DNA of 64,000 bases. Source: an uncultured Rikenella sp. (GTDB lineage: Bacteria; Bacteroidota; Bacteroidia; Bacteroidales; Rikenellaceae). The stretch is from the NCBI RefSeq assembly GCF_910577125.1, contig NZ_CAJTMN010000003.1, forward strand, positions 1-64,000. Reading direction: 5' to 3'. This document shows positions 14,686 to 24,238 of this stretch, piece by piece. Each line of letters begins with the position of its first letter. Within the stretch, counting starts at the first letter, position 1. The translations under genes were made by a program, and so were the position numbers. The notes below the pieces were generated by a model. That model saw nothing but the letters and a program-made list of their open reading frames with translations, was not told the origin of the DNA and did not search any database.

Positions 14686-16397
14686 TCTTTCTCCTGTTTA
14701 TGCAGATACGGCGACATTTCCGGGTCGAGATTGGCCCGATATTCCAGCAAATCGTCCAGTTCGCAAGCCTTTTTGAAGCACTGTTCCCCCAGTTTCCACT
14801 CGCCCAGCCGCGAGCAGACGATCGCCCTGAGGTACTCCACTTGAGCCGACGACGGCAGCTCGAAGAGGATCTCCCTGGCGGCCCCGTTGAATCCCCTCGA
14901 CAGCAAAGCGACCGCCGTATTCTGATCCCGATACGGCATCAGCAGCATAGAAGCCTCCTCGTAATGCCGCTTGCGCAACAACTCGACCGCCCGCTGGTAT
15001 ACCGTATCGACCACCGTAGTATGGATCGTATCCTTGATCATCCCCACCCGCCGGAGGTTGTACTTGAAGTCCACCACCCTGAGCCGCGGATAGATCACAT
15101 CCCGAATATACCGGTAATCCTTTCCGAACTCTTTCCTGATCGCCGCCTCCCGCTCGTCCGGATCCTCGATCTGTTTGACCAGACTCAGGATCTCGTCCCG
15201 ATGTTCGATCTGATCGTCCCGAACCACCTCCCGTTTGAAGTCCGTCCAGTTTTCCCCCTCCCATCGCACGGTGAGCAACGTATCGAGCTCCGGGAAATCG
15301 AACTCCTGCCTCAAATACGTACTGAGCGCATACGCCCTCTCCCGCGCCAAACGGTTATTGCGCGCAAATCCCCCCTCCGGCGACGAAGCGGCAGTCAACA
15401 CAATACTGTCCACATAGAACTCATGCTGATACAACAGCGTGTGCATCAACTCCCTGATCTGCGCCAAGTTCTGGGCATTATTGCCCAAGGAGTCCATAAT
15501 CTTGGCATTATTGACCTTGAAAGTCAGATAATTTCGGTCATTGACCACCGCGAACTTCTCGACGATCCGGGTCATATACCTCGTAATCGGCAGCACGAAG
15601 GTCAGCATCGAGCTGATATTGAACTGCAGCGTATCGTTCGGCGGCACATCGTACGAACTCCCGTCCAGCGCATTCACCTTCCCGTTGAGCGAGATATAGA
15701 GCCGTTTGTCATCCTCCTCGACCTTTACATCCTGCGTATAGAAGTACGTGATCTTCTCCTTTCCGTCGAGAATCGAGTCGAACCGGCTCCGATCCAGATA
15801 CGGGAACTGTACGAAGCGATGGAACGCCTCCTTGAGTTTGAGCGTATCCGCCGCCGAAAGATTTCCCTTCCTCCTGTGCACCAATCTCCGCTGGTACTTC
15901 GAATAGCGCCAGTAGTTCCGTTCCTGCAGCTTGCTGAACAGCCCCCCCCTCACCTGCAGCGGTTCGAGTTCGATATTCTGCTCCTTTCGGTGCATAATCG
16001 GCGTGATGACAAAGCTCTGCACATTACCCTGCAACTCCTTCGGCATGGTGATCAGGAAGTCGATCTGAATCTTTCCGTCCCGTTCGGCCAGCATCCTGGT
16101 CTTCGCAATCACGCTGACCTCCCTCGACCTGAGCAGCGCCACCGCCTCCCCATCGTCCTCGATGACCATCGACCTGCGGTTCGCCACGAAGAGCGACCCG
16201 CTGTCCCCCCTCATTTCATAGATCGTCGTATCCTGCTCCCGTTCCTGTTCCTTCATCCGCTCCCTCATCTGGCGCGGCGTATGCGCCACGACGCTGGTAT
16301 ACTGATGCCGTTCCAATTTGCTGGTCACGGCACAACCGCCGAAGAGGAGCGTCATCAGCCAGCAGGCTGCGAAAAGGAGCAGGAAGATACGCTTCAT
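14682..16397 (-). CDS. Fimbrial-operon lipoprotein with OmpA-like domain
   Basis: 571 residues. Lipobox LLFGGCAVTSK gives a lipidated Cys at ~22. The middle (about residues 330-400) holds an OmpA-like peptidoglycan-binding pattern: VDSIVLTAASSPEG, then NNRLARERAYALSTYLRQEF. The C-terminal ~100 residues are helical with TPR-like features (RGFNGAAREILFELP, AIVCSRLGEWKLGEQCFKKA). Proteins of this kind sit in Bacteroidales fimbrial operons between the DUF3575 protein and the FimB-like anchor. Probably an outer-membrane-associated periplasmic assembly factor; the exact role is unknown. Confidence 0.75.
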   Translation of the reverse strand: MKRIFLLLFAACWLMTLLFGGCAVTSKLERHQYTSVVAHTPRQMRERMKEQEREQDTTIYEMRGDSGSLFVANRRSMVIEDDGEAVALLRSREVSVIAKTRMLAERDGKIQIDFLITMPKELQGNVQSFVITPIMHRKEQNIELEPLQVRGGLFSKLQERNYWRYSKYQRRLVHRRKGNLSAADTLKLKEAFHRFVQFPYLDRSRFDSILDGKEKITYFYTQDVKVEEDDKRLYISLNGKVNALDGSSYDVPPNDTLQFNISSMLTFVLPITRYMTRIVEKFAVVNDRNYLTFKVNNAKIMDSLGNNAQNLAQIRELMHTLLYQHEFYVDSIVLTAASSPEGGFARNNRLARERAYALSTYLRQEFDFPELDTLLTVRWEGENWTDFKREVVRDDQIEHRDEILSLVKQIEDPDEREAAIRKEFGKDYRYIRDVIYPRLRVVDFKYNLRRVGMIKDTIHTTVVDTVYQRAVELLRKRHYEEASMLLMPYRDQNTAVALLSRGFNGAAREILFELPSSAQVEYLRAIVCSRLGEWKLGEQCFKKACELDDLLEYRANLDPEMSPYLHKQEKE

Positions 16398-16443
16398 AAG
16401 CGAAAGTTATCCGAGAGATAAAAAAGCGAAATTCGACAATTCG

Positions 16444-17010
16444 TTAAAACAGGTACACAAAACTGACATCCGCCTTCGTCGGCGCCACGGTAATTCGTTT
16501 CGAGTGATAAATGTATTCGTCCTGTGTATAATCCGTATATCTGGGTCTTTTTGTATCCTGCATATACAGAATGCCGGCTCCGATCTCGACCCCGATGGTG
16601 AAGCGTTTGGAGATGAGCCAGCAATGTCCCCACGAGAATCCCGGCCCGACCAGGAATCCTTTTCTGGTATCGGATTTATTCCCCAAATCGTACCACGCCC
16701 CGCTGAGATGCACCCCCCAGAACGACCCCGCATTGGGTTCGAACCTCCAGAACCTGAACCCCGGCTGCACCCCGAAACTCATGAGCGAGAGTTTGTTCAT
16801 CTTGATCGGATTGGCATAGAGTCCCAGATCGAACGAAGTTTTCTGAGAGACCGCAATATCACAGCCGATATTGATGGTTCCCGAGAGCAGGAGCAATCCG
16901 TTTCCCCTAATGGAATAAAACTGCGCATGCGCCTTGTTGCCGGTCGCCGCCATCCCGACCAGCAGCACCGCCACGGCAAAAACAGCCCGTATGATCTTTC
17001 TGCGTTTCAA
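16444..17010 (-). CDS. DUF3575-family outer-membrane-type protein
   Basis: 188 residues with a signal peptide (AVFAVAVLLVGMAATGNKAHA|Q-like cleavage). The mature part is beta-rich with alternating aromatic residues and ends in FVYLF, an outer-membrane barrel-like C-terminus. Matches DUF3575 proteins that recur in Mfa/Fim operons of Bacteroidales. The next gene starts 47 bp downstream. Likely a small beta-barrel accessory to fimbrial export or assembly; that role is inferred from context. Confidence 0.8.
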   Translation of the reverse strand: MKRRKIIRAVFAVAVLLVGMAATGNKAHAQFYSIRGNGLLLLSGTINIGCDIAVSQKTSFDLGLYANPIKMNKLSLMSFGVQPGFRFWRFEPNAGSFWGVHLSGAWYDLGNKSDTRKGFLVGPGFSWGHCWLISKRFTIGVEIGAGILYMQDTKRPRYTDYTQDEYIYHSKRITVAPTKADVSFVYLF

Positions 17011-17028
17011 AGCCGCTAATCTAAACTA

Positions 17029-18510
17029 TTACGGAGTAACCCTAATATCATGAGTATGAAACGTCGTGGTTCCATAACGTGTCGCCAATTTGAAGAGAAT
17101 CGTCACACTCTGTCCCCCGTCCCCCAGCGCCGTCTGGCTGTACTTCACCTTACATTTAACCGTTTTCGTCCCCGGCTGATTATCCGTTCTCAACATCACA
17201 TACGTGAAACCGCCGTGTTCCGACACATTTGACAATGTTTCCGTTGTTCCATCCTCTTTCATGTGAATCACCTCAAATTGCGACACCCCGGTTGCCCCAG
17301 TCGCCGAACAGAGCAACTTCACTTCATCGTTAAAATAGTTCGAACAGATCAACTCGACATCCGCTTCCGTTTCATTCCCCACTTTGACGTTCTGAGCAAA
17401 ATGTTTTATCACATCGATTTTCAGCGACGAGACCCTAATATCGTCCAAGTCCGGCCCCCCCAACTGCAAATGCATCTGATAATACGCATTCCCCCTGACA
17501 TCGAAATTACCTCCCTGCATATCATCTCCGAAATAGATCGAAAATCCATACTGACTACCTTCGTACTCCCCGTCGAGATAGAGATATGATGCATATTTCG
17601 GTGCGTTCAATCCGTTTCGATCCTGCTCCGTATTGATTCCCTCGACATCCCCCTGCCTATTTTCCGGCAGATAGAAAATAATCGGATCATCCAGATTTCC
17701 CCCATTCGGCACATCCAGAACAGGATACACATACGGATTGAAATCATCCTCCGCAGCAGGTTTGCTTCCCTCCTTCCCGAAAAGCCCAAAACTGAGCGGT
17801 ATGTATTGTGTTGCAATCGAATTGATTTTCATTTTCCCCACCGCATCGCCCACCAGCTCATATGAAAACTCGACCTTTGCCATCCTCCGCACCAGATTGA
17901 TCGTGATGGTCGGCAACACTCCCTCATCTCCCCGTCTCACCTCCATCGTTTCGTCACAATAAGGATTGTCCTTATTACCCGACGGAGAGACCGAGCTCAT
18001 CAGGAGATTATCCGCCCGCGTCAAATCATCAACCCGCTCATCCCCCTCCAATTTCACCACCATCGCTTTGATTTCATCCTCCGTCAACGAGCAGAGCGCC
18101 TCGCTGACCGTCGTCGGAGGCGTCTCCGGATCATGTGTAGTCTCCGGACACAAGCTTTTCCCGGCATTAGCCACCGCATACATCCGGTATTTCCCCAGCC
18201 GGATATTGGTCAATTTGACATGCTTCGCCACATCGACCGACGAGAAATAGTAGTGTCTCACCTCCGGCGCCGTCGGCGAGGGGTAAGATTTGTGGACGAA
18301 GAACAGATTGAGGTCGTTCACCTGCCGTTCCTGTTCCTCCCGCGTCGCAGCACGCGTTTCGAGCTCGTTACACCGCAGGATGAGCATCGCATCGACCAAT
18401 GCGTAGTCCTCCTCGGCATTCCCGTCCAGCGTATGCCTCCGGCAACCGCCCGCCAGGAGCAGCACCGAAAGACACCCCGTCCAAAGTATGAAACGACTGA
18501 TATAACTCAT
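17029..18510 (-). CDS. Fimbrial accessory/tip lipoprotein
   Basis: 493 residues from the ATG at 18510 (MSYISRFILWTGC). A longer in-frame start at 18591 adds a basic leader without signal features. Lipobox LLAGGCRR. Early region: LRCNELETRAATREEQERQV, typical of the beta-strand plus trypsin-like site of FimA-superfamily proteins that are processed by gingipain-like proteases. The C-terminal part looks Ig-like (VKCKVKYSQTALGDGGQSVT). By analogy with the Fim/Mfa systems this is a tip or accessory subunit. It follows the major subunit by 120 bp. Confidence 0.75.
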   Translation of the reverse strand: MSYISRFILWTGCLSVLLLAGGCRRHTLDGNAEEDYALVDAMLILRCNELETRAATREEQERQVNDLNLFFVHKSYPSPTAPEVRHYYFSSVDVAKHVKLTNIRLGKYRMYAVANAGKSLCPETTHDPETPPTTVSEALCSLTEDEIKAMVVKLEGDERVDDLTRADNLLMSSVSPSGNKDNPYCDETMEVRRGDEGVLPTITINLVRRMAKVEFSYELVGDAVGKMKINSIATQYIPLSFGLFGKEGSKPAAEDDFNPYVYPVLDVPNGGNLDDPIIFYLPENRQGDVEGINTEQDRNGLNAPKYASYLYLDGEYEGSQYGFSIYFGDDMQGGNFDVRGNAYYQMHLQLGGPDLDDIRVSSLKIDVIKHFAQNVKVGNETEADVELICSNYFNDEVKLLCSATGATGVSQFEVIHMKEDGTTETLSNVSEHGGFTYVMLRTDNQPGTKTVKCKVKYSQTALGDGGQSVTILFKLATRYGTTTFHTHDIRVTP

Positions 18511-18630
18511 GATTTCATCCACCGTTACCGCACCGCGCGAGCGCCGCCGAGAGCGAACAACCTCACTCCGGCAGCCCTCCGCGATGTGCAATCCGTGAAA
18601 AAGAGTAGAAAGAAATCCCTCGTGAACCGA

Positions 18631-19839
18631 TTAATTTTTGTTCCCGATCTCTACATTCTGCGTCTTCAGGGGTTCCCAATCTTTCACTTCGATCTGAGCC
18701 ACCACCTCGTTTTCGGTCAAACCATTGATCGAGATATTGACAAAATAGCTCCCGTTCCGCACGAAGAGCCCGAAGTTCGCATCCCCCGGCTGAGGATTCG
18801 ACCCTGCCCCCGTAGCCGCAGCCTCACCGGCCAGCTTGATGTTATAAGTAATCTTACTGATATCGTCCTTCGTAGTCGAATTCCCGTCGAAATCGAACTC
18901 AGCCTCCAACACCAGCACCGGAGCGAAAAGGGGATCCAACTCAGTCGTCCCGTCACTGTTTTCATACATATAAAACAGATTGCGGTACAATGCATACGGA
19001 TTATTGCTGGTTTCATTGCCGTTAGCCGCCACCACCGCAGGCGTTTGCGCTAACTCCACCTTCGTACCCAAAGCCGCCGTTGTAAAAGTCGTCGGCCGAA
19101 TCAATGTCGTTTTATTCGCCAAATTGGTCAATTTCGCACCCGTCACCGTCAGCGTACTTCCCGGGTATTTCGACGTATGGAAGGTCGCAGTCGTAGTCGC
19201 CTCGATCTCCACCTTGGCCACCGTCCGTTTGAGCGGCACCGTCACTCGCGTCGGTTTATTTTCTCCCGCAATCGGCGTCTTTTCCGACTGCATCCCGCTC
19301 ATAATAAATCCCACATTCTTCGACCCGCTGTCTTTCCCCCGCATCGCCCCACTCGTCACTGCCGAGAACGCCCCCTGATAACTTTGCAAAGAACCGAACG
19401 TGCTGTTCGAACTGCTTCCTCCCGACCCCAAAACCCCCTCACACTTAGCCAGCAAGTCCGTCCGCGTCACCCCCGGTGCAGTCGGATAATTCGACATCTC
19501 CGTCGAAAAATCACAGTTCGCCACCGCATAGAAATCATACGTGGTATTCTCCTTCACATTCGGAATCGCAAACACCGCCTTCCCCTTCTCCACCTCATAA
19601 TCGGTAAACTGCCGCTGATACGCACACGCATCCTGCCCCGATTCATACACAAACAGCGCCACATTGTTCAATGTTTGTTCCCACGTTTCCGTTTTCCCAA
19701 CCCCGAACGCCTTGGTCGTCGGATTGCCCAGCATCACCTCCACGGTGCTGGTAACTAACGATGGATTTACTGTCTCCTGCTTCTTGCAGGAGACAGCCAC
19801 TGCAGTGGCTGCGAGCACCGCACAGATCGATCCTTTCAT
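18631..19839 (-). CDS. Mfa1/FimA-like major fimbrillin subunit
   Basis: 402 residues. Lipobox VAVSCKKQE (Cys at ~18). Pattern of the fimbrillin family: N-terminal strand VEVMLGNPTTKAFG, tail VVAQIEVKDWEPL near the C-terminus, the strand usually donated to the next subunit. First gene of the fimbrial operon with an ~85-nt leader; TACATTTG on the minus strand (19925-19932) fits a -7 box. Exported as a lipoprotein, then polymerised outside the outer membrane after N-terminal processing, as is known for FimA/Mfa1. Confidence 0.85.
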   Translation of the reverse strand: MKGSICAVLAATAVAVSCKKQETVNPSLVTSTVEVMLGNPTTKAFGVGKTETWEQTLNNVALFVYESGQDACAYQRQFTDYEVEKGKAVFAIPNVKENTTYDFYAVANCDFSTEMSNYPTAPGVTRTDLLAKCEGVLGSGGSSSNSTFGSLQSYQGAFSAVTSGAMRGKDSGSKNVGFIMSGMQSEKTPIAGENKPTRVTVPLKRTVAKVEIEATTTATFHTSKYPGSTLTVTGAKLTNLANKTTLIRPTTFTTAALGTKVELAQTPAVVAANGNETSNNPYALYRNLFYMYENSDGTTELDPLFAPVLVLEAEFDFDGNSTTKDDISKITYNIKLAGEAAATGAGSNPQPGDANFGLFVRNGSYFVNISINGLTENEVVAQIEVKDWEPLKTQNVEIGNKN

Positions 19840-20115
19840 GATTAAACTGCCAAAAATGTTAGAATTATCGTTTCAGTCGCCGGTACGCCTCAGGAACCCC
19901 CGAAACGCATCCGTTCTCAAAGTGCAAATGTAATGTTTTTTAACATTCAGCGACACACATCCGGAGCAAATTCCGACAATCTTGTCGTATTCCCGCCCCG
20001 GATTTCTCCGACCACCCCCACAAAAAAGCCAGAGAACGATCCACAAATCATCCTCTGACCCAATACTTTACCTCCGCTCCAGCCCGACAAAATCCATCCG
20101 ACAAAAACCCACCCC

Positions 20116-20754
20116 CTACTGGAAAAGAAAAAACAGACTCGCCGGCGTCAGACACAACGCGCAATTCTCCTCCAGACTCGTCGTGTAGTACAGATTCCCG
20201 CACTCCGGACACACCGACCACGAATTGATCACATTGACGTCCGAACCATCCCTCCCCAGCTTCACCAGCGCCCTCTGACAATAAATGACATGTCGTTCCG
20301 CCACCGTCCCCATCCACTCCAGCACCTTCGCCGCCTCCCTCGCCCGTTCCCTTCTTGCCGCCTCGGCAAAAACCGGGAATAACGTCTTCGCCATCGAATC
20401 CTTCACCCTCACCGTCGCCGCCAGATTATCCAGCGTCCGCCCCAGCAACGGCATCGAATCCCGACACCAAATGAGCGAATCGCCGTACTCTTCCAATATC
20501 TCGAGATTTTTCGCCGTATGCACCCTCTCCGAGCACGCCAGCGCCTCGAACAGATTAGCGATATTCAGCAGCCCCTCCTCCCTGGCCCGCTCCGAGAAAG
20601 CCTCATACCGTTTCGCCGCATACCCTTCGTCGGCCGATATGTTTTTCAGATTTTCGATTGTTTCGACCGGCCGCGACCCGCAACCGTTCCACATCCAGAT
20701 CCCCCCCAGCAGTCCTCCGCACCACAGCACTCCCGATAAATACCGTCGTATCAT
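20116..20754 (-). CDS. Rubrerythrin-like protein with lipoprotein signal
   Basis: 212 residues from the ATG at 20754 (MIRRYLSGVLWCGG). A hydrophobic leader ends in WMWNGCGSR, a lipobox-like site. The middle has the rubrerythrin four-helix pattern: AAKRYEAFSERA, ALACSERVHTAK (ExxH), and AERHVIYC (ExH, one residue shorter than the usual spacing). The C-terminus has a rubredoxin-like zinc/iron site CPECG...CALC. Rubrerythrins are normally cytoplasmic peroxidases; a lipid-anchored form would act in the periplasm against peroxide. The longer start at 20844 is unlikely because it buries the signal. Confidence 0.75.
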   Translation of the reverse strand: MIRRYLSGVLWCGGLLGGIWMWNGCGSRPVETIENLKNISADEGYAAKRYEAFSERAREEGLLNIANLFEALACSERVHTAKNLEILEEYGDSLIWCRDSMPLLGRTLDNLAATVRVKDSMAKTLFPVFAEAARRERAREAAKVLEWMGTVAERHVIYCQRALVKLGRDGSDVNVINSWSVCPECGNLYYTTSLEENCALCLTPASLFFLFQ

Positions 20755-21002
20755 CTTTCGATTTCGTTTAGCCCGCTGCCCGAAACGGAAAGCAGACAAC
20801 AGGCGAAAATACTCCCCCGCACCTTTCAGACACCCCGTAATCAAGGCGCCCGAAACCCGGCTGTCTTGAATAACGTCACAAAGATAGTATATTTTCGTAT
20901 AACCGCAAAATGAGCGGCAAACTTTTCGATTTTTTTGGCATTCTTATGTTTTTTTACTATTTTTGAAGTCGATCATTAAAAATTTTTCAAGCTCCGATTT
21001 CC

Positions 21003-22382
21003 ATGCAAGCCGCCCTCGACTACGCCGCCCGGAACCAGTCCCGATTTCTCGACGAACTGTTCGAATACCTGCGCATCCCCTCCGTCAGCTCCGCCCCGGA
21101 ACACCGTCCCGACATGCAACGCTGCGCCGAGTGGCTGCGCGACGCCCTGCTGAAAGCCGGCGCCGACCGCGCCGAGATCCACCCCACCGCCGGCCACCCG
21201 ATCGTCTACGGCGAAAAACGAATCTCCGACACCGCCCCGACCGTCCTCGTCTACGGCCACTACGACGTCATGCCCGTCGACCCCCTCGACGAGTGGCACA
21301 CCTCCCCTTTCGAGCCGGAGATCCGCGACGGCAAAATCTGGTGCCGCGGCGCCGACGACGACAAAGGCCAAGGCTTCATGCACCTCAAAGCCTTCGAATC
21401 GATGCACGCCACCGGCACCCTTCCCTGCAACGTCAAATTCATGTTCGAAGGCGAGGAAGAGATCGGCTCCTCCTCCCTGACCGCCTGGTGCGCCACCCAC
21501 AAAGAGCAGCTCCGCGCCGACGTCATCCTGGTATCCGACACCTCCCTGCTGGGCCCCGACACCCCCTCCATCACCTGCGGCCTTCGCGGCCTGACCTACC
21601 TCGAAGTCGAAGCCTCCGGCCCCAGCCGCGACCTCCACTCCGGTCTCTACGGCGGCACCGTCGTCAACCCCGCCAACGCCCTCTGCAAACTGCTCGGCAC
21701 CCTGACCGACGACACCACCGGCCGGATCACCGTCCCCGGCCTCTACGACGACCTCCGCGAGTTCAGCCCCGCCGAGCGGGCCGACATCAACTCCGCCCCG
21801 TTCGACGACCGCCGGTTCGCCTCCTCCATCGGCCTCGACACCACGCACGGCGAGAGCGGCTACACCACCCTCGAACGGCGCGGCATCCGTCCCTCGCTGG
21901 ACATCTGTGGCCTCTGGAGCGGCTACACCGGCCCCGGCGCCAAAACCATCATTCCCGCCACCGCCCACGCCAAAGTCTCCATGCGCCTCGCCGCCGGCCA
22001 GGATCCCGAGCGTGCCGCCTCCCTGCTGACCGCCCACATCGAACAGCTCGTCCCCCGGTACGGCATCCGCGTGAAGTGCACCCCCCTGCACGGAGGCTAC
22101 CCCTACGCCGCCTCGACCGACTCCGCCGCCTACCTCGCCGCCGCGAAAGCGATGGAAGATACTTTCGGCAAACGCCCCGTCCCCTTCTACAGCGGCGGCA
22201 GCATCCCTATCATCAGCACCTTCCAGCGCGTCCTGGGCATCCAGTCCATCCTGATGGGCTTCGGTCTCGACACCGACGCCATCCACTCCCCGAACGAGAA
22301 CTTCCCGCTGGAAAACTTCCGCCGCGGGATCGCCACCTTCCCGCTCTTCTACCATTATTTCGCCGAGAGCCTCTCAAAATAG
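21003..22382 (+). CDS. M20-family metallodipeptidase
   Basis: 459 residues. M20/carnosinase-type signature: VYGHYDVMPVDP with the first metal histidine and catalytic Asp; GRGADDDKGQ-like segment (WCRGADDDKGQG); catalytic glutamates in FEGEEEIGSSSL; dimerisation-domain histidine in RDLHSGLYGG; C-terminal metal His in DAIHSPNENF. A cytoplasmic zinc dipeptidase that trims dipeptides. GC-rich, strongly biased codons; no signal peptide. Followed by era after 54 bp. Confidence 0.92.
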   Translation: MQAALDYAARNQSRFLDELFEYLRIPSVSSAPEHRPDMQRCAEWLRDALLKAGADRAEIHPTAGHPIVYGEKRISDTAPTVLVYGHYDVMPVDPLDEWHTSPFEPEIRDGKIWCRGADDDKGQGFMHLKAFESMHATGTLPCNVKFMFEGEEEIGSSSLTAWCATHKEQLRADVILVSDTSLLGPDTPSITCGLRGLTYLEVEASGPSRDLHSGLYGGTVVNPANALCKLLGTLTDDTTGRITVPGLYDDLREFSPAERADINSAPFDDRRFASSIGLDTTHGESGYTTLERRGIRPSLDICGLWSGYTGPGAKTIIPATAHAKVSMRLAAGQDPERAASLLTAHIEQLVPRYGIRVKCTPLHGGYPYAASTDSAAYLAAAKAMEDTFGKRPVPFYSGGSIPIISTFQRVLGIQSILMGFGLDTDAIHSPNENFPLENFRRGIATFPLFYHYFAESLSK

Positions 22383-22436
22383 CCCTCCGGAAAGGCACAC
22401 TATTTGCACGACTCCCCGAAAAACAGCTATCAGACC

Positions 22437-23336
22437 ATGGACACCCCACACAAAGCCGGTTTTGTGAACATCATCGGCAACCCGAACGTCGGCAAATCGA
22501 CCCTGATGAACCGTCTGGTCGGCGAGCGGCTATCGATCATCACCTCGAAAGCCCAGACCACCCGCCATCGGATCATGGGAATCGTCAGCGGCCCCGACTT
22601 CCAGATCGTCTACTCCGACACCCCCGGCGTGCTGAAGCCGAAATACAAGCTTCAGGAATCGATGCTGGAATTTTCGCGGAGCGCCCTGAGCGACGCCGAC
22701 GTGCTGGTCTACGTGACCGACACCGTCGAGCAGCCGGACAAGAACAGCGACTTTCTGACCCGCGTGCAGTCCATGGCCGCCGACGGCACCCCCGTGCTGG
22801 TGGTGATCAACAAGATCGACCTGACCACCCCGGAAAAACTGGAAGAACTGGTCGCCTGGTGGCACACCGAGCTACCGACCGCCGAGATCATTCCGGTCTC
22901 CGCCCAGGAGGGATTCAACGTCGAATCGGTCATCAGGCGGATCGTCGCCCTGTTACCCGAAGGCCCCGCCTACTATCCGAAAGATACGCTGACCGACAAG
23001 AGCCTTCGTTTTTTCGCCAGCGAGATCATCCGCGAAAAGATTCTGACCCACTACGACAAAGAGCTGCCCTACTCGGTCGAAGTGGCCATCGAGTCCTACG
23101 AAGAGTCCCCGACCCTCGACCGGATCGGCGCCGTGATCTACGTCTCGCGCCAGTCCCAGAAAGGGATCATCATCGGCCACCGGGGTTCCAAGTTGAAACA
23201 AGTCGGCACCGAAGCCCGCAAAGATTTAGAGGCTTTTCTGGGCAAAAAAGTTTTTTTGGAGCTCTTCGTGAAAGTCGCCGAAGGATGGCGCGACAACGAT
23301 CGGGCGTTACGTCAATTCGGCTACAACAACGACTGA
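22437..23336 (+). CDS. era: GTPase Era
   Basis: 299 residues from the ATG at 22437 (MDTPHKAGFVNIIG); a TTG at 22404 would add 11 residues. G1 GNPNVGKST, G3 YSDTPGVLKP, G4 VINKIDLT, then the C-terminal KH domain with GSKLKQVGTEARKDLEAFLG. Era binds 16S rRNA and helps 30S maturation. Length is typical. A variable-cassette fragment begins only 53 bp after the stop codon. Confidence 0.95.
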   Translation: MDTPHKAGFVNIIGNPNVGKSTLMNRLVGERLSIITSKAQTTRHRIMGIVSGPDFQIVYSDTPGVLKPKYKLQESMLEFSRSALSDADVLVYVTDTVEQPDKNSDFLTRVQSMAADGTPVLVVINKIDLTTPEKLEELVAWWHTELPTAEIIPVSAQEGFNVESVIRRIVALLPEGPAYYPKDTLTDKSLRFFASEIIREKILTHYDKELPYSVEVAIESYEESPTLDRIGAVIYVSRQSQKGIIIGHRGSKLKQVGTEARKDLEAFLGKKVFLELFVKVAEGWRDNDRALRQFGYNND

Positions 23337-23389
23337 CCCCCTCCTCAGAATCTGCGTTTTCTTTGTGTCATTCCTCTTTTCGTTTACCC

Positions 23390-23572
23390 GCCCCGGGCAC
23401 TCGCGGCGGCGGTGAGGGTGCGTTATGGCGCGCCGGCCACAGTGGGTTCAGCTGGTCGTCCACAGTCAGCGGAACTCTCGGTATGTTCTTGGATTTCAAC
23501 GTAACAGGACTCAATTCCAACAGCACAAATTATCGTGATCACGGTTTTCAGTTGCGTTGCCTCTCGGAATAA
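23390..23572 (+). pseudogene. Variable C-terminal cassette 1 (FISUMP/C-lectin-like, no start)
   Basis: 61 codons from APGTRGGGEG to the stop. Has no start codon or leader of its own. Core GFSWSSTVSGTLGMFLDFNV, end GFQLRCLSE. The variable middle has an Asn/Ser/Thr-rich stretch before the conserved end. Lies directly after era. Confidence 0.8.
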
Positions 23573-23716
23573 ACGGTGCGTGTCGCACTCACAAATGGCC
23601 GGGTCTACCCTAACAGGCAGCCTCTACCCCATCCGCAGATTGGGCCGACACAGCCAATTGCCCACCGCGGGCACGCGGGGCCCGCGCGGCCCGAGCGCAG
23701 TCGAAGCTCGGACAAG

Positions 23717-23790
23717 TCGCCCGCCCGCGTAAAAGGGCATATTCTGTGGGTTGGCACCCAGCCAACCCATGAGAATTGCCGCGGGCGACT
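23717..23790. repeat. Family B long imperfect hairpin (GTCGCCCGC arms)
   Basis: Left arm AGTCGCCCGC near 23717, right arm GCGGGCGACT ending ~23790. An inner hairpin GGGTTGGC/GCCAACCC lies in the loop. Related elements occur at 34402 and 62296. Confidence 0.6.
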
Positions 23791-23794
23791 GAAC

Positions 23795-23866
23795 CGCGCG
23801 CCACGCCTTAAGGGGGAAATCGTTCAAACACGCAATCGTGTTTGAACAAGATTTCCCAAGGCGCGC
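23795..23866. repeat. Family A long imperfect hairpin (GCGCGCC arms), copy 1
   Basis: Outer arms GCGCGCC/GGCGCGC, an asymmetric bulge on the ACGCC side, then GGGAAATC/GATTTCCC and GTTCAAACACG/CGTGTTTGAAC around a CAAT loop. Ends 13 bp before cassette 2. Confidence 0.75.
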
Positions 23867-23879
23867 AAAAAACGGCCCC

Positions 23880-24068
23880 GCCCCAGGCTGCCGCCGTCGG
23901 GATACGGGCGCGCTAGGTAGCGTCGGCAGCGAGGGTACAGTCTGGTCTGCGTCGGTGCCCGACGGTAGCACGTACACCTGGCGTCTGGTCTTCAGTGCGG
24001 CGGACATACATCCTTCGAATACGGGCTATCGCGGACTCGGTTTTCTGTTGCGTTGCCTCTCGGAATAA
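23880..24068 (+). pseudogene. Variable C-terminal cassette 2 (divergent subtype)
   Basis: 63 codons, APGCRRRDTGALGSVG to GFLLRCLSE. Core VWSASVPDGSTYTWRLVFSA differs clearly from the GYSWSS type and matches cassette 13 (60597). The 3' flank (GTGCGTGTCGCACTCAC) is shared with cassettes 1 and 8. Confidence 0.8.
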
Positions 24069-24238
24069 ACGGTGCGTGTCGCACTCACAAATAGCCGGGT
24101 CTACCCTAAGGCAGCCTCTACCCTATCGATTGGGCCAAAATCCTGCGCCCCGTCAGGGGCGCACCACAAAAAAAAGTGCTCATGCAAGCAAACCTCGCAC
24201 GAGCACAGATTCCTTTATATATAGGAGAAAAGTAAAGG

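Noticed and set aside
20963..23572. Plus-strand open frame of 869 codons across the dipeptidase and era
   Set aside because: Overlaps two well-recognised genes in another frame; low-complexity Arg/Pro/His-rich translation typical of a GC-rich shadow frame. Only its last 61 codons correspond to cassette 1.
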